From positions 247,263,741 through 247,327,740 of the forward strand of contig CM041465.1 in the NCBI GenBank assembly GCA_023213395.1: a DNA stretch of 64,000 nt. Direction: 5' to 3'. Position 1 is the stretch's first letter; each line of letters opens with the position of its first letter. A program made the position numbers and the translations under genes. The notes beneath the pieces are model-generated. The model was not told the origin of the DNA and did not search any database. It saw only the letters and a list, made by a program, of their open reading frames with translations. This document shows positions 52,059 to 63,630 of the stretch, piece after piece. This stretch comes from Cycas panzhihuaensis (Eukaryota > Cycadophyta).

Positions 52059-53548
52059 CTACCTGTATTTTGATGGACGTTTTCCTTCAATTATGTGTCC
52101 GTCTTGTACTGTTTGAGTGTACCATTTTGGTAACTTTTGAATTGAAGTGACTTGAACCTCAAGATCTTCTAGTCTAAGTGGTTGATCAACAGAAGATGTG
52201 CTAGGATCAAGTGGAGCAAAATTAGGTGATGTGGACGGTCCAACAGGTGCAGATGATGTACATGGAATTGAAGATTGAGAGGGAAGAAAAGCCTCAACAA
52301 TCTTCTTGCCTTTGTCAATGGGAGGTTTCATGGATGTTGTTTGCAACTCCTTATGATCGTCTTCGGCAAAGATTACATCTCTTGTGAGATGCATTTTCTT
52401 CCCAATAGGATCATACAACTTGTAGGCTTTGCTATGAATGGCATAACCTACAAAGATGCATTTTAGACTATGTTTGTCTAATTTTGTCCTTTGCTGATCG
52501 GGAATGTGCATATAAGCAGTGCACCCAAAAGTCCTCAAATGGTCGATAGGCTTTTTGCGCACCATGCCTCCTCGGGTGTCATTCGGTGGCTAACGTGGTT
52601 GGACTGCGATTGGCCACATAGGCAGCTGTGTGAAATGCCTCTGCCCAGTAAGCTCGAGTGAGTCCTTGTGCGTGCATCATTGCTTTGGCTTTATTAGCCA
52701 AAGTTCTGTTCATTCTTCTAGAGACTCCATTTTGTTGAGGAGTGTGAGGAATAGTCAGCTGTCTCCGAATGCCATTATCCTTGCAGAATTGGGTGAATTC
52801 ATTTGAAGTAAATTCACCTCCATTGTCTATCCTTAATGTTTTGATAGAGTGGCCAGACTCGTTTTTCCACTTGAAGCTTGAATTCTTTGAACTTAGAAAA
52901 TGCTTCAGATTTATGTTTGATGAAGTATACCCAGACTTTATGAGAAAAGTTATCAATGAAGGAGATGTAGTACAAAGCTCCTCCAAAAGATGCGGTGGAC
53001 ATAGGTCCACACAAATTCGAGTCTACCAACTGCAAAGGATGTGATGCACGCCATGCTTTGCCTTTAGGGAAAGGGAAGCGATGCTGAGTCCCCATTATGC
53101 ATGCTTCACAAAGACATTCTGTGCCATAGATCTTCGAAAGCCAATGTACCATGTTTTTGTTGATCATCTGCCTGAGATTGTCTAAGCTCAAATGGCCTAG
53201 ATGTTGATGCCAAAGTTGCATTTTGGACAAGTATGGAGTGACAATTGTACCAGAGTAAGCAGAATCAAGTGTTACATTACTTGCATCCAATTTGTAGAGG
53301 CCATGATCCTCATATCCAACAGCTACTACTTGGTCATCTTTGTCACTTATTACACATTTCCCATTTCTGAACAAGACGCTCATCTGTTGTTTGTCCAACT
53401 TGCTAACAGATAGTAAGTTCTTGTCCATGGAAGGTATGAAGTAGGCATTGCCATTGGGAAATGAAGAGGAAGGATTTGAAGAAGAGTGAAATGGAGCTAT
53501 TGTGCCTATTCCAGAAATCTTAACAGATTTATTGTTGCCAAAGGTCAC
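52059..53548 (-). pseudogene. L integrase and linker
   Basis: Minus strand. The open stretch 53548-52814 has LLSVSKLDKQQMSVLFRNG, LWHQHLGHLSLDNLRQM, CLCEACIMGTQH and LVDSNLCGPM, where the first catalytic Asp is Asn. FIDNFSHKVWVYF follows. The second Asp is in RIDNGGEFTSNEF in a shifted frame (52870). The third catalytic residue is changed (NGVSRRMNRT, Glu to Arg, near 52700). The linker 52565-52059 is open: HLRTFGCTAYMHIPDQQRTK, VGYAIHSKAYKLYDPIGKKM, then Ser/Pro-rich sequence to KLPKWYTQTVQDGHI. Confidence 0.9.
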
Positions 53549-54663
53549 TGATTGACCTTTACCTTCCTTGATGTTTCAGAAGGAGTTCTTCACTCCCAGT
53601 CATGTGTTGTGAAGCTCTAGAATTAATAATCCAAGTTTCATCAACCTTGGATGTTTGATATGCACAAAACAATTTGTCTTCATCGGCCGATTAAAGTGGC
53701 ATTGATTGCCACCTCTAAAACCCCCCCTTCCTCTTTGACCTCCTCGATAGGCACCTCGATTTGGTCGAGGGGTTCTTCTTATTCTTTATTCTTTGGAATC
53801 TTTGTTGGTATTGGCGTGGGCTGTCATCGTGATTTGGTTGATGTGGCTGCTGCTGCTATTGACGTAGATCTGCTTGCTTCTTCCTACAATCAGGTGCTAT
53901 GTGGCCAGGTTTGCCACAATAATGACACACAACATTGGTCTTTGAAGAACCAATGTTCATGTTCCCAAACTGCTTTGAGAGTGCAGGTTTGGGGTTTTGC
54001 TTGACCTTTGATTTGGCCGTGAATGCACCTGATGTAAATGGTTCCTCCGCATTATCCTTGGTGTAGATTTGTTCTTCTTGAAGCAATAAACTTTCAAATT
54101 CATTTAATGACATTCTTTTGAGAGAACCATCTCTTGTAGTAGACGATATAAAGCCGTTGTAGTCCTTTGGCAAAGCTTTGGTGATAGATGTTATAAGTTC
54201 ATCTCTTGTTGTTAGACTACCTAGTGTATTCAACTCATTACATACCTCCTTGATGGAGGAAAGAAAAGCCGACATAGGCTTGACAAACTTTACAGAATAC
54301 AACTTGACTTTTACCATTAAAATGTGAGCTTCATCTCGCCTTTCATACAAAGAGGACAAAATGTCCCAAGCTTCTTTAGAAGTTTTTGCACAAGCAATGT
54401 TTTGATCCACATGTACATCAACAATCATATGAAGGAATGCCAAAGCGATTTCATCTTTGGCTTCCCAAGCAAAGAACAAAAGCATCATCAGTTGAACAGC
54501 TACATTGCCATTGACAATGCAGTACAGTTGGGGTATCCTCCGAAACATAACCCTAAAATTCATTCATGATCAATGATTCTCGAGTGATTCTCTTCCATTC
54601 TTGATAGTTATCTTGACACGTTAATCGAATGGTGCATGCATTAAGCATGTTAATAGCGACCAT
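53549..54663 (-). pseudogene. L gag, CCHC knuckle and protease remnant
   Basis: Minus strand. Start MVAINMLNACTIRLTCQDNY at 54663; a TAG replaces the Trp of NEFWGY near 54555. Open from 54563: WEAKDEIALAFLHMIVDVHV, LSSLYERRDEAHILMVKVKL, KALPKDYNGFISSTTRDGSL, LLQEEQIYTKDNAEEP. The knuckle CHYCGKPGHIAPDC is intact near 53900, ending at DLRQ followed by Gln-rich sequence. The protease part (53700-53560) is broken by frame slips and its D-S-G is not clear (near 53630). Confidence 0.92.
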
Positions 54664-57152
54664 GTTTCGGTTGTAAGGCTTGAAGCTAGCGAGATAACTT
54701 GGAAACTCAAAGCTTTCGCCGCTTAAGTTTCACCTTCTAACGAAACCAATTCCCGATCTTACTAGAAGATCCAACAATGAATGGAATGATGAGGAGTGGA
54801 GGAGTAGGGTATGGAGTTGGTCCAACCCTGATCTATAGAGGAGATCCAACAATTGGCCAAGTTAAATCTAGGACAAGGCAGGTAGGGTTGATCTGCATGG
54901 ACGTACCATGCTTTCCCTGGGATTCACACCCCCAATAACACCCTTTTCGAACCTTCTTTCCCTCAAACAACCTTAATTGTCGCACCTCGACCGTGCATTC
55001 GGTTGGCCCCCTAGGGAATGCACCAAGCTTAAGGTTATTTCAGAGGCAAGGTTTGAAGCTTCTTTGGGTCTCTTCAACAAGATTTTTAAGTCACTTTTTT
55101 AGAAGGTTAAAGTGGACCTAGATTTATTTTACTTGGATGATGTACTTATGAAAGTGCTTGATTAAGCTTACAATGTAAAGTGGATTCAAAAAAGGAAGCA
55201 AATTTAGTACATCAATATGAACACTTAAAGTGTTGTTACAATGAGCACTTAAAGAGGTGTAGTGCTTATGAAGGTCCAAGTAAAAAACAGATATTTGATT
55301 ACAATGAGTTTTGCAAAAAAGTACTTTGAAAATGTGCTTAAGTACTCAATGAAGCAAAGCAAAACTTTGTGATGAAGATAGAAATGGGTTCCTTTTAATG
55401 CTCAAAAGTGAAGGTAAGAGAACCACTTGCACAATAGGACACCAAGCACCAAGTGTTGGGACTTTAAAATAGTCCCAACGATAAAGAAAATGAAGTGATT
55501 TTATTAAGTACAAAGTATTTTTGAGTCCTTTTTGTGATTAAGGGCAATAGGTCACCATGCAAGGTGCCTTAAAGAAGTGTTTGAAATAGTGATAAATATC
55601 ACTTTTACAATATGCAAACATTTAGAATCACTTTACCTAAGCTAATTAACACTTAGGCATCATTAATTAAGTGTTAAAAGGAGATTAAAGAGCCAAAAAA
55701 TAAAGGCTAAAATTTGAATTTTTTTTGCAACTTGAGCAATAAGGACACCAGGCAGGGAGCCTTTGAAAAATGCTAAAACAAGAGTATTTTAAGTCTTCAA
55801 AGAAGTGAGATTGAGTTAGTATTAGTGATTTAATGAGATCACTAAATAATGAAAAGATTTTTAGCTCCAAAAGTACAAAAAAAGATGATTTTTCTCTTAA
55901 GAAAAAATTAAACTAAGGTCACTATGCAAAATGCCTTGACTAGAAAAATGACTTAATAAAGAGAAAAAATCACTTTTGATGTAGAAAAACACTTGAAGAA
56001 ACTTGATTTAGTCTAAAGTGAAGTCAAAAAATAAAAAATCACTAAGTACCCCTTTAAATTTGGGTTAAAAGTGAATTTTTAGTGATTAATTGACTAAAAA
56101 AAAGAACTTGATATAACTTCAGGACTAAATTTGATTATGTAAAGAGGAATATTCGGTGAATATTCCAATCTACATAACATAAAGTAAGACTTAAATGTTT
56201 TAAAGTCGAAATTTTTGAGAAAATTTTCGAAAAAATGAGAAACTGCCGATTCACGGCGAGTTCGAGCGGGCGGCGGCCGTGAATGCTCAGGCGAAGATAT
56301 CTCCGCGTAGGAGCCATGGATCGAGCCGCGACTTCAGGAGTAGGGGCGCAATGTATGGAAGCCTGGTTCAAGTTTGAATGTAGGGGCTCAATGTATGGAC
56401 GGAGCTGTAGAAAAAAACGGAGGGCGCCCCTGTCAATGGGAAAGAATGGCAGCCGTACGGTTATCTAGGGTTCGAAACCCTCAAACTACTCACTGAGTTC
56501 CTTCTTTGGAGTTTGTTACAGCTGCATGCAGGGTCAGAACGTGGACAGCCAGCCTAGATTGAAGAAAGTGAGTGAAAAAACTCTGTTTTTGATGAAAAAA
56601 TCACTAAGAACAGTGAATAAACAACTCAACTCTGCTAAGAAACATCTCTTAACAGTTGCAGATTATAAATTAGAGCTTGAGATCTGATTTGTAGCCAAGA
56701 ACAAGCTAAATACAACCAGCACTAAGGATTTGGAGTTTCTTGGTGGGGTTTGAGGGCTGAAAATGGCCCAGAAATAGTCCACAACCTGCAAAAGATTCAT
56801 AACTTGAAATACTCTTCATTAATGAGTTTCAGAAAACTGCATAATATGCCAACACCTGAACTATAAGAAGAATCAGCTTAAAAAGTTTGATTTTTAGTGA
56901 AAAATCATGAAAAAATGTGAGTACTTTTGCTCAAAACCCTTGAAGGTGATCCGAAAAAAAAAATTTCAGATCTGAATATGGAGTGCTCTAGCCTTTAAAA
57001 AATTACTCCAACAGCTTGAACCTGCAAGAAATGGTCTTCAAACAAACCTTGGATCGCCTTTGGAGAGCGAAGGTCGTCACCAAGGGTTTGTAGGCCTTCT
57101 TTGAATCTCCTTGAGCAGCAACAAACAGAACAGAGGGAACTAGTCTCCTCTT
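54664..57152 (-). other. L leader, about 2.5 kb
   Basis: Reverse match to the K and I leaders. Repeated motif copies at 55551, 55741 and 55915; GC-rich block 56225-56480; conserved gag-proximal 370 bp (54664-55060). The hairpin segment near 55040-55075 is more worn than in K. Frames in the GC block are not supported. Confidence 0.85.
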
Positions 57153-57164
57153 GCTCTGATACCA
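57153..57164 (-). other. L primer binding site
   Basis: The plus strand reads GCTCTGATACCA, an exact consensus, two bases inside the LTR. Confidence 0.93.
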
Positions 57165-57166
57165 AA

Positions 57167-57724
57167 TGTGAAAAGGGGCCTAATGGCCTCACAATCCTAA
57201 GATCTAGAAGCTAGGTTCACTCTAGTTCTAGAAAGCAACAAATGCTAACAAGTATGATACTCTTAAGATGAAAAGCATAAGCAAGACAAAGCATGAAAAT
57301 GAAGGAGCAAGAGAATGATACCAAATGTGTGGGGTTGGAATTGGTCCAACCTCCAAATGAATAAGCAGTTTGATTAGCAAACTAACAGCATAACAATACA
57401 GCTCCAACTCTCTTATGAGACAATGAGGAGAGGTCTCATTCATTATATAGAGTGAAATGAGAGACCTAAGGCATTGGATGTTTGACAAGTGTCAAACATC
57501 CAAGGTACATGGCTTGCATGTCAGACATGTGTCCTTTTTGGGCTCTCATGTGAGCAAAAGTGCATGGGGGTCCATTTGACCCTTTAGTGACAACGTTGTG
57601 TCACTAGAAAGAATGTGGGTGTGCACTTTATCACTTAAGTGATAAGTCACCCCTAGTACAAAAGTACAAATATTACATGAAAAATAAAGTACATAATCTT
57701 AACATGTAAACATAAGGTTTAACA
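57167..57724 (-). repeat. L 5' LTR
   Basis: 558 bp, plus strand TGTGAAAAGG to TTTAACA. Carries TTATCACTTAAGTGATAA near 57630 and the 28-30 base palindrome near 57474-57505. The TATA box on the minus strand lies at 57443-57449. Confidence 0.95.
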
Positions 57725-58178
57725 GAAGTCAACTCAATTGCTTACTGAGATCTACTAGTGGATATTGCGTCTTCTTGGGCTCAACTATCATTTCTTGGTG
57801 CAGTAGAAAGCAACCAACAGTTGCTCTTTCATCAACTGAAGCAAAATACAAAGTGACAGTTAGTGCAACATGTGAAGTGCTCTGGCTCATGCAACTGTTA
57901 ATGGATATGAATCAACTGCAACAAGGGCCAACAACTTTACTCTGATAATCAAAGTGCAATAAAGTTGACCAAAAATTCTATTTTGCATGCATGAACAAAG
58001 CACATATAAGTGCACCATCATTTCATTCAAGAAAAAGTGCAAAGCAAAGAAGTTGATTTAACATATTGTCCTACTGCAAGTCAAGTTGCAGATATTCTGA
58101 CAAAATCACTTGGCAGAGATAAATTTCAAGTTCTTAGAGAGAGAATAGGACTAAAAAGGATAAAACATTAAGAGAGGG
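57725..58178 (+). pseudogene. M RNase H C-terminal part
   Basis: Resumes after [50 protein letters not shown], then a slip near 57940. [17 protein letters not shown] is followed by TGA and KHI*VHHHFIQEKVQSKEVD, LTYCPTASQVADILTKSLGR and KFQVLRERIGLKR. The polypurine tract AAGAGAGGG ends at 58178. The stops after LHA and KHI disable it. Confidence 0.92.
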
Positions 58179-58384
58179 TGTTAGAATATAATGTTTTATC
58201 CTAATATTATTAAAAAGGGGGTAATGTAATCAATCCCTTATTATTCATAATATAAATTTAATACTCATGATTGGTTGTAATTAACCTTGTAACGATTACA
58301 AAGCTTGATGTATAAAGAGAGGAATTCCTCCCATAATGAAGTATTGATTTTTCCCTCCATAATTGAAGGAGTCTAATTTCAGCA
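58179..58384 (+). repeat. M 3' LTR
   Basis: 206 bp, TGTTAGAATATAATG to TTTCAGCA, partner of 37894-38099, followed by AACAA. Confidence 0.95.
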
Positions 58385-58441
58385 AACAAGATGAATGTAA
58401 GGAAATCAACACTAGAAGGAGAAAAAACCTAGATATGTTCA
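58385..58441. other. Short host spacer between M and N
   Basis: 57 bases of the DNA into which both M and N inserted; they continue at 63636 on the far side of N and at 37888 on the far side of M. No feature seen. Confidence 0.7.
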
Positions 58442-58637
58442 TGAAAACATTTTGAGAATGAGAATGCTTGATTATTCAAGAGTTGATCTTTCAATAAGTA
58501 CAAAGAGATTAAGTAACCATCTACTACATGTAAGCCACTTGTTAGTCTTACAAGAAAGAGGGATTGCCACATAACCCTCATTAATGACTATACAACATAA
58601 GGTACATTAATATCCTAGATAAAACATTATTCTAACA
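58442..58637 (-). repeat. N 3' LTR
   Basis: On the minus strand starts TGTTAGAATAATGTTTTATC and ends GTTTTCA; 196 bp; next to a purine tract AAGAGAGGG (58638-58646). Confidence 0.94.
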
Positions 58638-59200
58638 CCCTCTCTTAATGTTTTATCTATTTTAAGCCAAACTTATCTCTAAGAAATTGAAATTATCTTC
58701 GTTGAGAGTTTTGGTCAAGATATCTGCAACTTCTTCATTGGTTGTACAATGTATCAGCTCTATTTCTTTGTTCTGAACCTTTTATCTGATGAACTGAATT
58801 GCACTTCTATATGCTTGGTTCTAGCGTGAAAGACTGGATTCTTTGTTAACTTTACTGTGCTCTGATTATCACAATAAAGAGTGGTTGGACCATTCTATTT
58901 TTGTTTCAAACTTGTCAACAACTGTCTCAACCATATTGCTTCACAGGATGCACTTACTGCTGATTTGTATTCGGCCTCCATGGAAGATAAAGCAACAGTT
59001 GGGTGTTTTTTGCTACTCCAGGATACTGTTGCTAAACCAAGAAAGAAGCAACGTTACGTAGTTGATTTTCTGCCTTCTCTATCTCCTGCCCTCTTAGAAT
59101 CATTGTATCCAACTAGTTCCATTGCATCAGTTTTGGCATAGGTACGATCGAGATCAGAAGTGCCTTTCCAATACCTGAGTATTCTCTTTGTTGCACTCCA
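58638..59200 (-). pseudogene. N RNase H
   Basis: Minus strand. Remnants of the copia RNase H: AELVGYNDSKRAGDREGRKS-type sequence near 59090, the CDNQS-type segment near 58865 and the HHHF-type region near 58790. The frame is lost at 59054. The C-terminal KLTKNPVFHART-like segment can be followed by eye but with stops. The two catalytic acids around YNDS are present; the remainder is too broken for a functional call. Confidence 0.82.
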
Positions 59201-60264
59201 GTGTGACATTTTAGGATCTTGCATGTATTTGGAGATTACACCCATAGAATATGACATATTAGGTCTAGTGGCAATAAGATAAATTAGACTACTAGCTAGT
59301 TGTGTGTACAAGGTCGCATTGACTGGAGTGCCTTTTGTGTCTTGAGTTAAAATACACCCTATTTCCATTGGTGTTGTGTAGCTGTTGCAACCTCCCATTT
59401 TGAATTTTTTTAGTAGATTCCTAGTGTACTTGGTTTATGAAATGGTGATTGAATCCTCCTTCTGTTTTACTTCTATACCAAGATAATAACTTAGAAGTCC
59501 CAAGTCAATCATTTCAAATCCTTTTCTAGTTGAGTTTTTATGATTGCAATGGATTCTGTATCGTTTTTTGTAAGAATCATGTCATTTGCATAATCAACAA
59601 TTATGGTGATCAATCCTTTATTGATCTTTACATATAAACTAGGATATGATTCACATCTCTAAAAACTATGTTGTATGAGATATTTGTCTAATTTAGCATA
59701 CCAAACTCTTGGAGCTTGCTTCGGCCCATATAAGGTGTTTTTCAGTTTGCAAATAAGATGTTCTTGGCCGCTTTGTACATATTCGTCTGGCTATTGCATA
59801 TACACTTCTTCTTTCAGGTCTCCACTTAAAAAGGCACTCTTTACATCAGGTTGGAAGATTTTCCACTTTTGTTGTGTTGCCAAGGTGATAACCATTCTCA
59901 CAGTATTTAGTTTTGCTGCTGGGGAAAAGTTTTCATCATAATCTATTCTTGTAGTCTGGGTGCACCGTTTGGCTACTAATCTTGCCTTGTATTTTGTTGT
60001 TCCTCCATCAAAAATTTCTTTCACCTTGTATGCCCATTTACAATTGACAATTGGGTTGTCAACAGGTGGTTCAACTAATTTCCACGTTTTATTTTTGGAA
60101 TTGGCTGCTATTTCTGCATCCATTACCACTTTCCATTCATCATGTTGGCTTGCTTCGTAATATATTTGAGGTTTAGTTGACCAAAATGGTCCCTGATGCT
60201 TCTGAGACCTGGTTCTGTGATCAAACACGTCACCTTTTTCCTTTTTGATTGTTTTAGATGCCAT
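59201..60264 (-). pseudogene. N RT with altered catalytic box
   Basis: Minus strand. Open 60264-59791: NKTWKLVEPPVDNPIVNCKW, KARLVAKRCTQTTRIDYDEN, FQPDVKSAFLSGDLKEEVYM. The next part is in another frame. The catalytic box reads Y-A-N-D at 59581-59592 instead of YVDD, the same change as in B. LGLLSYYLGIE and the open piece 59398-59054 (YTTPMEIGCIL, YTQLASSLIYLIATRPNMSY) follow. The lost first catalytic Asp would abolish polymerase activity. Confidence 0.9.
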
Positions 60265-61560
60265 TTGGGTATCTTTTTGGAAGAAATTGTCTTGATTTCC
60301 TCTTCTTCTTTAGGATTTGTTTCTCTAATGGGTGAGGAAGCCCTTTCAGAATATTCTTCTTTTGTTTCTGTATTTTTTGATGTAATCTCAGAAACTTCCT
60401 TAGGCGAAGGAACAACCACGGGGGATTCTTTTGGAGATACTTCAATTTGATGCATCTCTTTACTTCTATCAATGTCTTATTCATTAAAAACAACATCTCT
60501 GCTTACATAGACCTGATTCATTTTGGAGTCTATGCACCTATATGCCTTGGAATTCTTACTATAGCCAATCATTATGCATTCTATGCTTTTGCATTCAAGT
60601 CTAGTTCTTTTCTTATCAGAAATGTGAACAAAAGCTTGACATCCAAAGATTTTGAGATTACTTATACCTAGCTTGTATTCTATCCACTCTTTTTCAGGAG
60701 TTACCTTGTTTAAGGCTTGAGTTGAGCTTCTATTTATTAAATAGACTGCAGTGTTTATAGCTTCTGCCCAATATATTTTTGGAACTTGTTTGTCTTGTAT
60801 TAAGCTTCAAGCCATTTCCATGATGGTTTAGTTCATATGTTTTGCTACACCATTTGATTGAGATGTATATGGAGTGGTTATTTGTTGACATATTCCATGA
60901 GTTTTACAAAAGAACTGAAATTCTTTTGATGTGTATTCTCCTCCACCATCGGACTGGATACACTTTACTTTATTGTCACTTTCCAACTCTGCTTTAGTCT
61001 TAAATTCCTTGAATTTATCAAATGTTTATGTTTTGCTATAAAGAAAATATACCAAAACTCTCCTAGAAAAATCATCAATAAATGTGAGAAAGTATCTTGC
61101 TCCATTGAGTTAGCTTGGAGCAATAGACCACAGAGATCTGAATGTACTAGCTCTAATTTACTTTGTGCTCACCACACACTTGTTTGAAATGGAAATCTGT
61201 GTTGTTTTCCCATTAAACAACTTTTACAAACAAAAGAATGGAATGATATATTTGGAAGCCCATCAACCATGTTAGAATTTTTTAATAATTCTAGTCTATC
61301 AATGGAGATATGTCCATCCTTCAAATGCCAGAGTTTGTTATTATTAATACTTGAAATAACAAAGGACTTTACATCATCATTTGAAGTCATAGGGATGGGA
61401 ACATAAAGCAATTTGTAAAGATCGTTGCTTTCTATGCCTTTTGCCATGACTACCCCTCCTTTTTTCATGTCTAAAACATGACAGAATCCTTTCTTATCAC
61501 AGACAGTTCTTGGTTTTTTTCTTTCCAAGTTGGGAGATAGATAGCAAATTTTTCTTCAAG
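60265..61560 (-). pseudogene. N integrase and linker
   Basis: Minus strand. Open 61528-61169: GFCHVLDMKKGGVVMAKGIE, LWHLKDGHISIDRLELL and FVCKSCLMGKQHRFPF form a complete HHCC zinc region. The core (61160-60790) is broken; FIDDFSRRVLVYFL and SDGGGEYTSKEF can be read in shifting frames. The C-terminal part and a Glu/Ser/Lys-rich linker (60455-60123) precede RT. Polarity and order are normal. Confidence 0.87.
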
Positions 61561-62150
61561 CTTGGGACAAAAAGAACATTGCCAATTTTTGACACTTTCC
61601 CTTTGATTTCAACTGCTATTACCCCAATGCCTTGAATGTGAAGGGGATATTTATTCCCTAACTCCACTGATTTATTAAGAGAATATGGTTTAAAGATTCA
61701 AATCATTATTTCCATCTTGTCATATGGTTGGAGGCTCCATGGTCGATGTACCAGACGTCTTCATCTCTAGTGTTTGTGGTGAGCGTTGCTATGAAGGCTG
61801 TCTCTTCTTATTCTTCTTCAAAATTACTTTGTTCTTTGTTGTAGTTTCCCACTGGTTGTTTCCCGTTTTGGATCTTAGCTCTCCTTTAAGAACATTGGTA
61901 GGGATAGTGTCTGTGACAACAGTGGTAGCATACATCAAAAGCTCGATAGTTGCTGGAAAAATGTCTAGGTCTTCCACAATTAAAGTAGACTCTGGAATCT
62001 CTTGGGAGAACAAATCTCCCTCTGCCTCTCCTTTCTTGCCATTTTCCTCTCATCTGATCTCTGGTGTCAGGGGCTTGACTACGTCCTCTGGAGGAAATCT
62101 GCCCTCGTCCTCTATTTCCCAATTGAGTCTAGACAAGAAGGCTTCTTCAA
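61561..62150 (-). pseudogene. N nucleocapsid and protease
   Basis: Minus strand. An Arg/Gly-rich stretch (GNRGRGQISSRGRSQAP, near 62110) leads to two tandem knuckle remnants, YFNCGRPRHFSSNY and CYHCCHRHYPYQC, each missing a key residue. The protease motif reads WYIDHGASNHMT near 61745, Ser of D-S-G replaced by His. ELGNKYPLHIQGIGVIAV-type sequence and GNVLFVPSLK-type sequence follow near 61640 and 61570. Confidence 0.86.
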
Positions 62151-62748
62151 TTTCTAATTCTTCCTCATATCTTTTGTTTCTTTGTTCCTATCTTAACAGA
62201 AGACCAGTCAGGGTCTCAAGAGTCATTGTTGTAGTTTGATTGTTATTGGTTATGGTATTCACCATATTATCAAACAACTTTGGAAGCTTGTTGACAATCA
62301 TTTGTACAAGTTCCAATTTTGGAAGGTTTGCTCCAGCACTAACCAAATCATTTTTCATGGATGTAATCTTGTGAACAACTTCAGAAATACTTTCTTTTTC
62401 TTTCATATGGAATTTATACAGTTCTTCTTTTAATGCTGCTATTATGGGTTCTTTCTTCTAACTATAAAGATTTGCATACACCTTTCAGATTTCTTCGGAG
62501 GAGTTCATGCCTTCAACATATAATAACAGAGAGTCTGAAATTGACAATTTTAATGTTATTACCCTAGAATTATTCCCATCATCCTAGTTGGGTTGATTAG
62601 CAACATTAGTCGGGCTTTTCTCCTTTCCAGTAGCTATGCCCCAAGCATTTTTTGCTCTCAGAAGGCTCTTAAATTTTATCTTCTAGACATGATAATTTAG
62701 TATAGTGAGTTTATCTTGTTCACTCAAAGCTAGAACAAAGGAGGCCAT
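62151..62748 (-). pseudogene. N gag
   Basis: Minus strand, start MASFVLALSEQDKLTILNYH at 62748. An early TAG (near 62685) is followed by KFKSLLRAKNAWGIATGKEK, LKLSISDSLLLYVEGMNSSE, a stop near 62486, and the open stretch 62406-62188: VHKITSMKNDLVSAGANL, ELVQMIVNKLPKLFDNMVNT, TLETLTGLLLR. Clearly homologous to the B and M gags, sharing the ENYHIWKIK-type start and the NKLPK segment. Confidence 0.9.
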
Positions 62749-63422
62749 CTTCAAAAAAGAGGGAACCTGATATCAATAGCAAAAACAACAGGACCGGAGA
62801 CTAACTGACTGTATGGTCATACAAAAATCCGTACAAAAATGCAGGTGTATGGAATGGGACGAAACCAAGTGTAAATGAAAGCTCTCGAATAGTAGATTTT
62901 GAATATGTAAAAATTTATGAGAGATCTTTAGTAGTTTGCTCAGAATTTGCCTCGAAAACAAAAATGTGTGACTTGGGTTTTTTGAGAAAATTGCTTATAT
63001 CTCCTTGAATCTTCTATCAAATCCTTCGAAATTATATACAAAATGCTTGTTGCAGTCAGTGGAAGATATTTGGACAAGAATTACCGAGATTAATTGAGTG
63101 AATCAAATAAAATCTTTAGATTTGTCTCCAAACCTATGTGCGGCTGAAAATCAAGCAAAATACTTTGAAAATGATCAAATCTCGAGCCAAGCCTTTGGAA
63201 AGAAATGACATACTCCTCAAAACAAGTTTTCTGATCAAATTTCAGAAAAATTTGAGTAGTTTGAAATTTCCAAGTCCGTATTGCAATCCGTACAAGTTTG
63301 TACTATTCTGCACTATTCAAAACATAACTTCTTCTTCAATGTCTTCTTCAAGACTTGGCAAAAAAAATAGTGATCACTAGAGTTCTTCTAGTCTTATCTC
63401 AGAAAACCCTATCAGAACTCCT
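62749..63422 (-). other. N leader
   Basis: About 0.7 kb of AT-rich non-coding sequence with CCGTACAA words similar to the B and M leaders. Confidence 0.7.
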
Positions 63423-63434
63423 GCTCTAATACCA
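63423..63434 (-). other. N primer binding site
   Basis: The plus strand reads GCTCTAATACCA, one change from the consensus, abutting the LTR. Confidence 0.9.
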
Positions 63435-63630
63435 CGAAAACATTTGGAAAATGAGAATGTTTGATTATTCGAGAGATGACCTCTCAATAAGTACAAAGAG
63501 ATTAAGTAACCACTTGCTACATGTAAGCCATTTGTCGGTCTTACAAGAAAGAGGGATTGCCACATAACCCTCATTAATGACTATACAACATAAGGTACAT
63601 CAATATTCTAGATAAAACATTATTCTAACA
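63435..63630 (-). repeat. N 5' LTR
   Basis: 196 bp, partner of 58442-58637, with about a dozen differences. The first base is C instead of T. Confidence 0.94.

Larger units (their letters stand above)
50207..57724 (-). mobile_element. Element L: long-lineage copia, 3' LTR truncated
   Basis: Minus-strand relative of K inside M's RNase H. The 5' LTR (57167-57724) is full length; the left LTR keeps only 278 bp (50207-50484). M resumes at 57725, but about 15-20 codons of M are missing and no target duplication can be seen. So the left edge is a deletion, not an integration end. With K it forms a large inverted repeat around 2.2 kb of M. Confidence 0.93.
37894..58384 (+). mobile_element. Element M: Ty1/copia, 206-bp LTRs, target duplication AACAA, carries K and L
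   Basis: LTRs at 37894-38099 and 58179-58384 are 206 bp each and closely similar. AACAA occurs at 37889-37893 and 58385-58389. Own sequence is 37894-40181, 47967-50206 and 57725-58384, about 5.2 kb. K (plus) sits at the protease/integrase junction and L (minus) in the RNase H. Plus-strand primer site 38100-38111. Confidence 0.95.
58442..63630 (-). mobile_element. Element N: complete short-lineage copia, target duplication GTTCA/GTTCC
   Basis: LTRs 58442-58637 and 63435-63630, 196 bp each. Flanks GTTCA (58437-58441) and GTTCC (63631-63635) match 4 of 5 bases. Minus strand, 5189 bp with all domains and no nested insertion. The right LTR begins CG where TG is expected. Confidence 0.93.
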
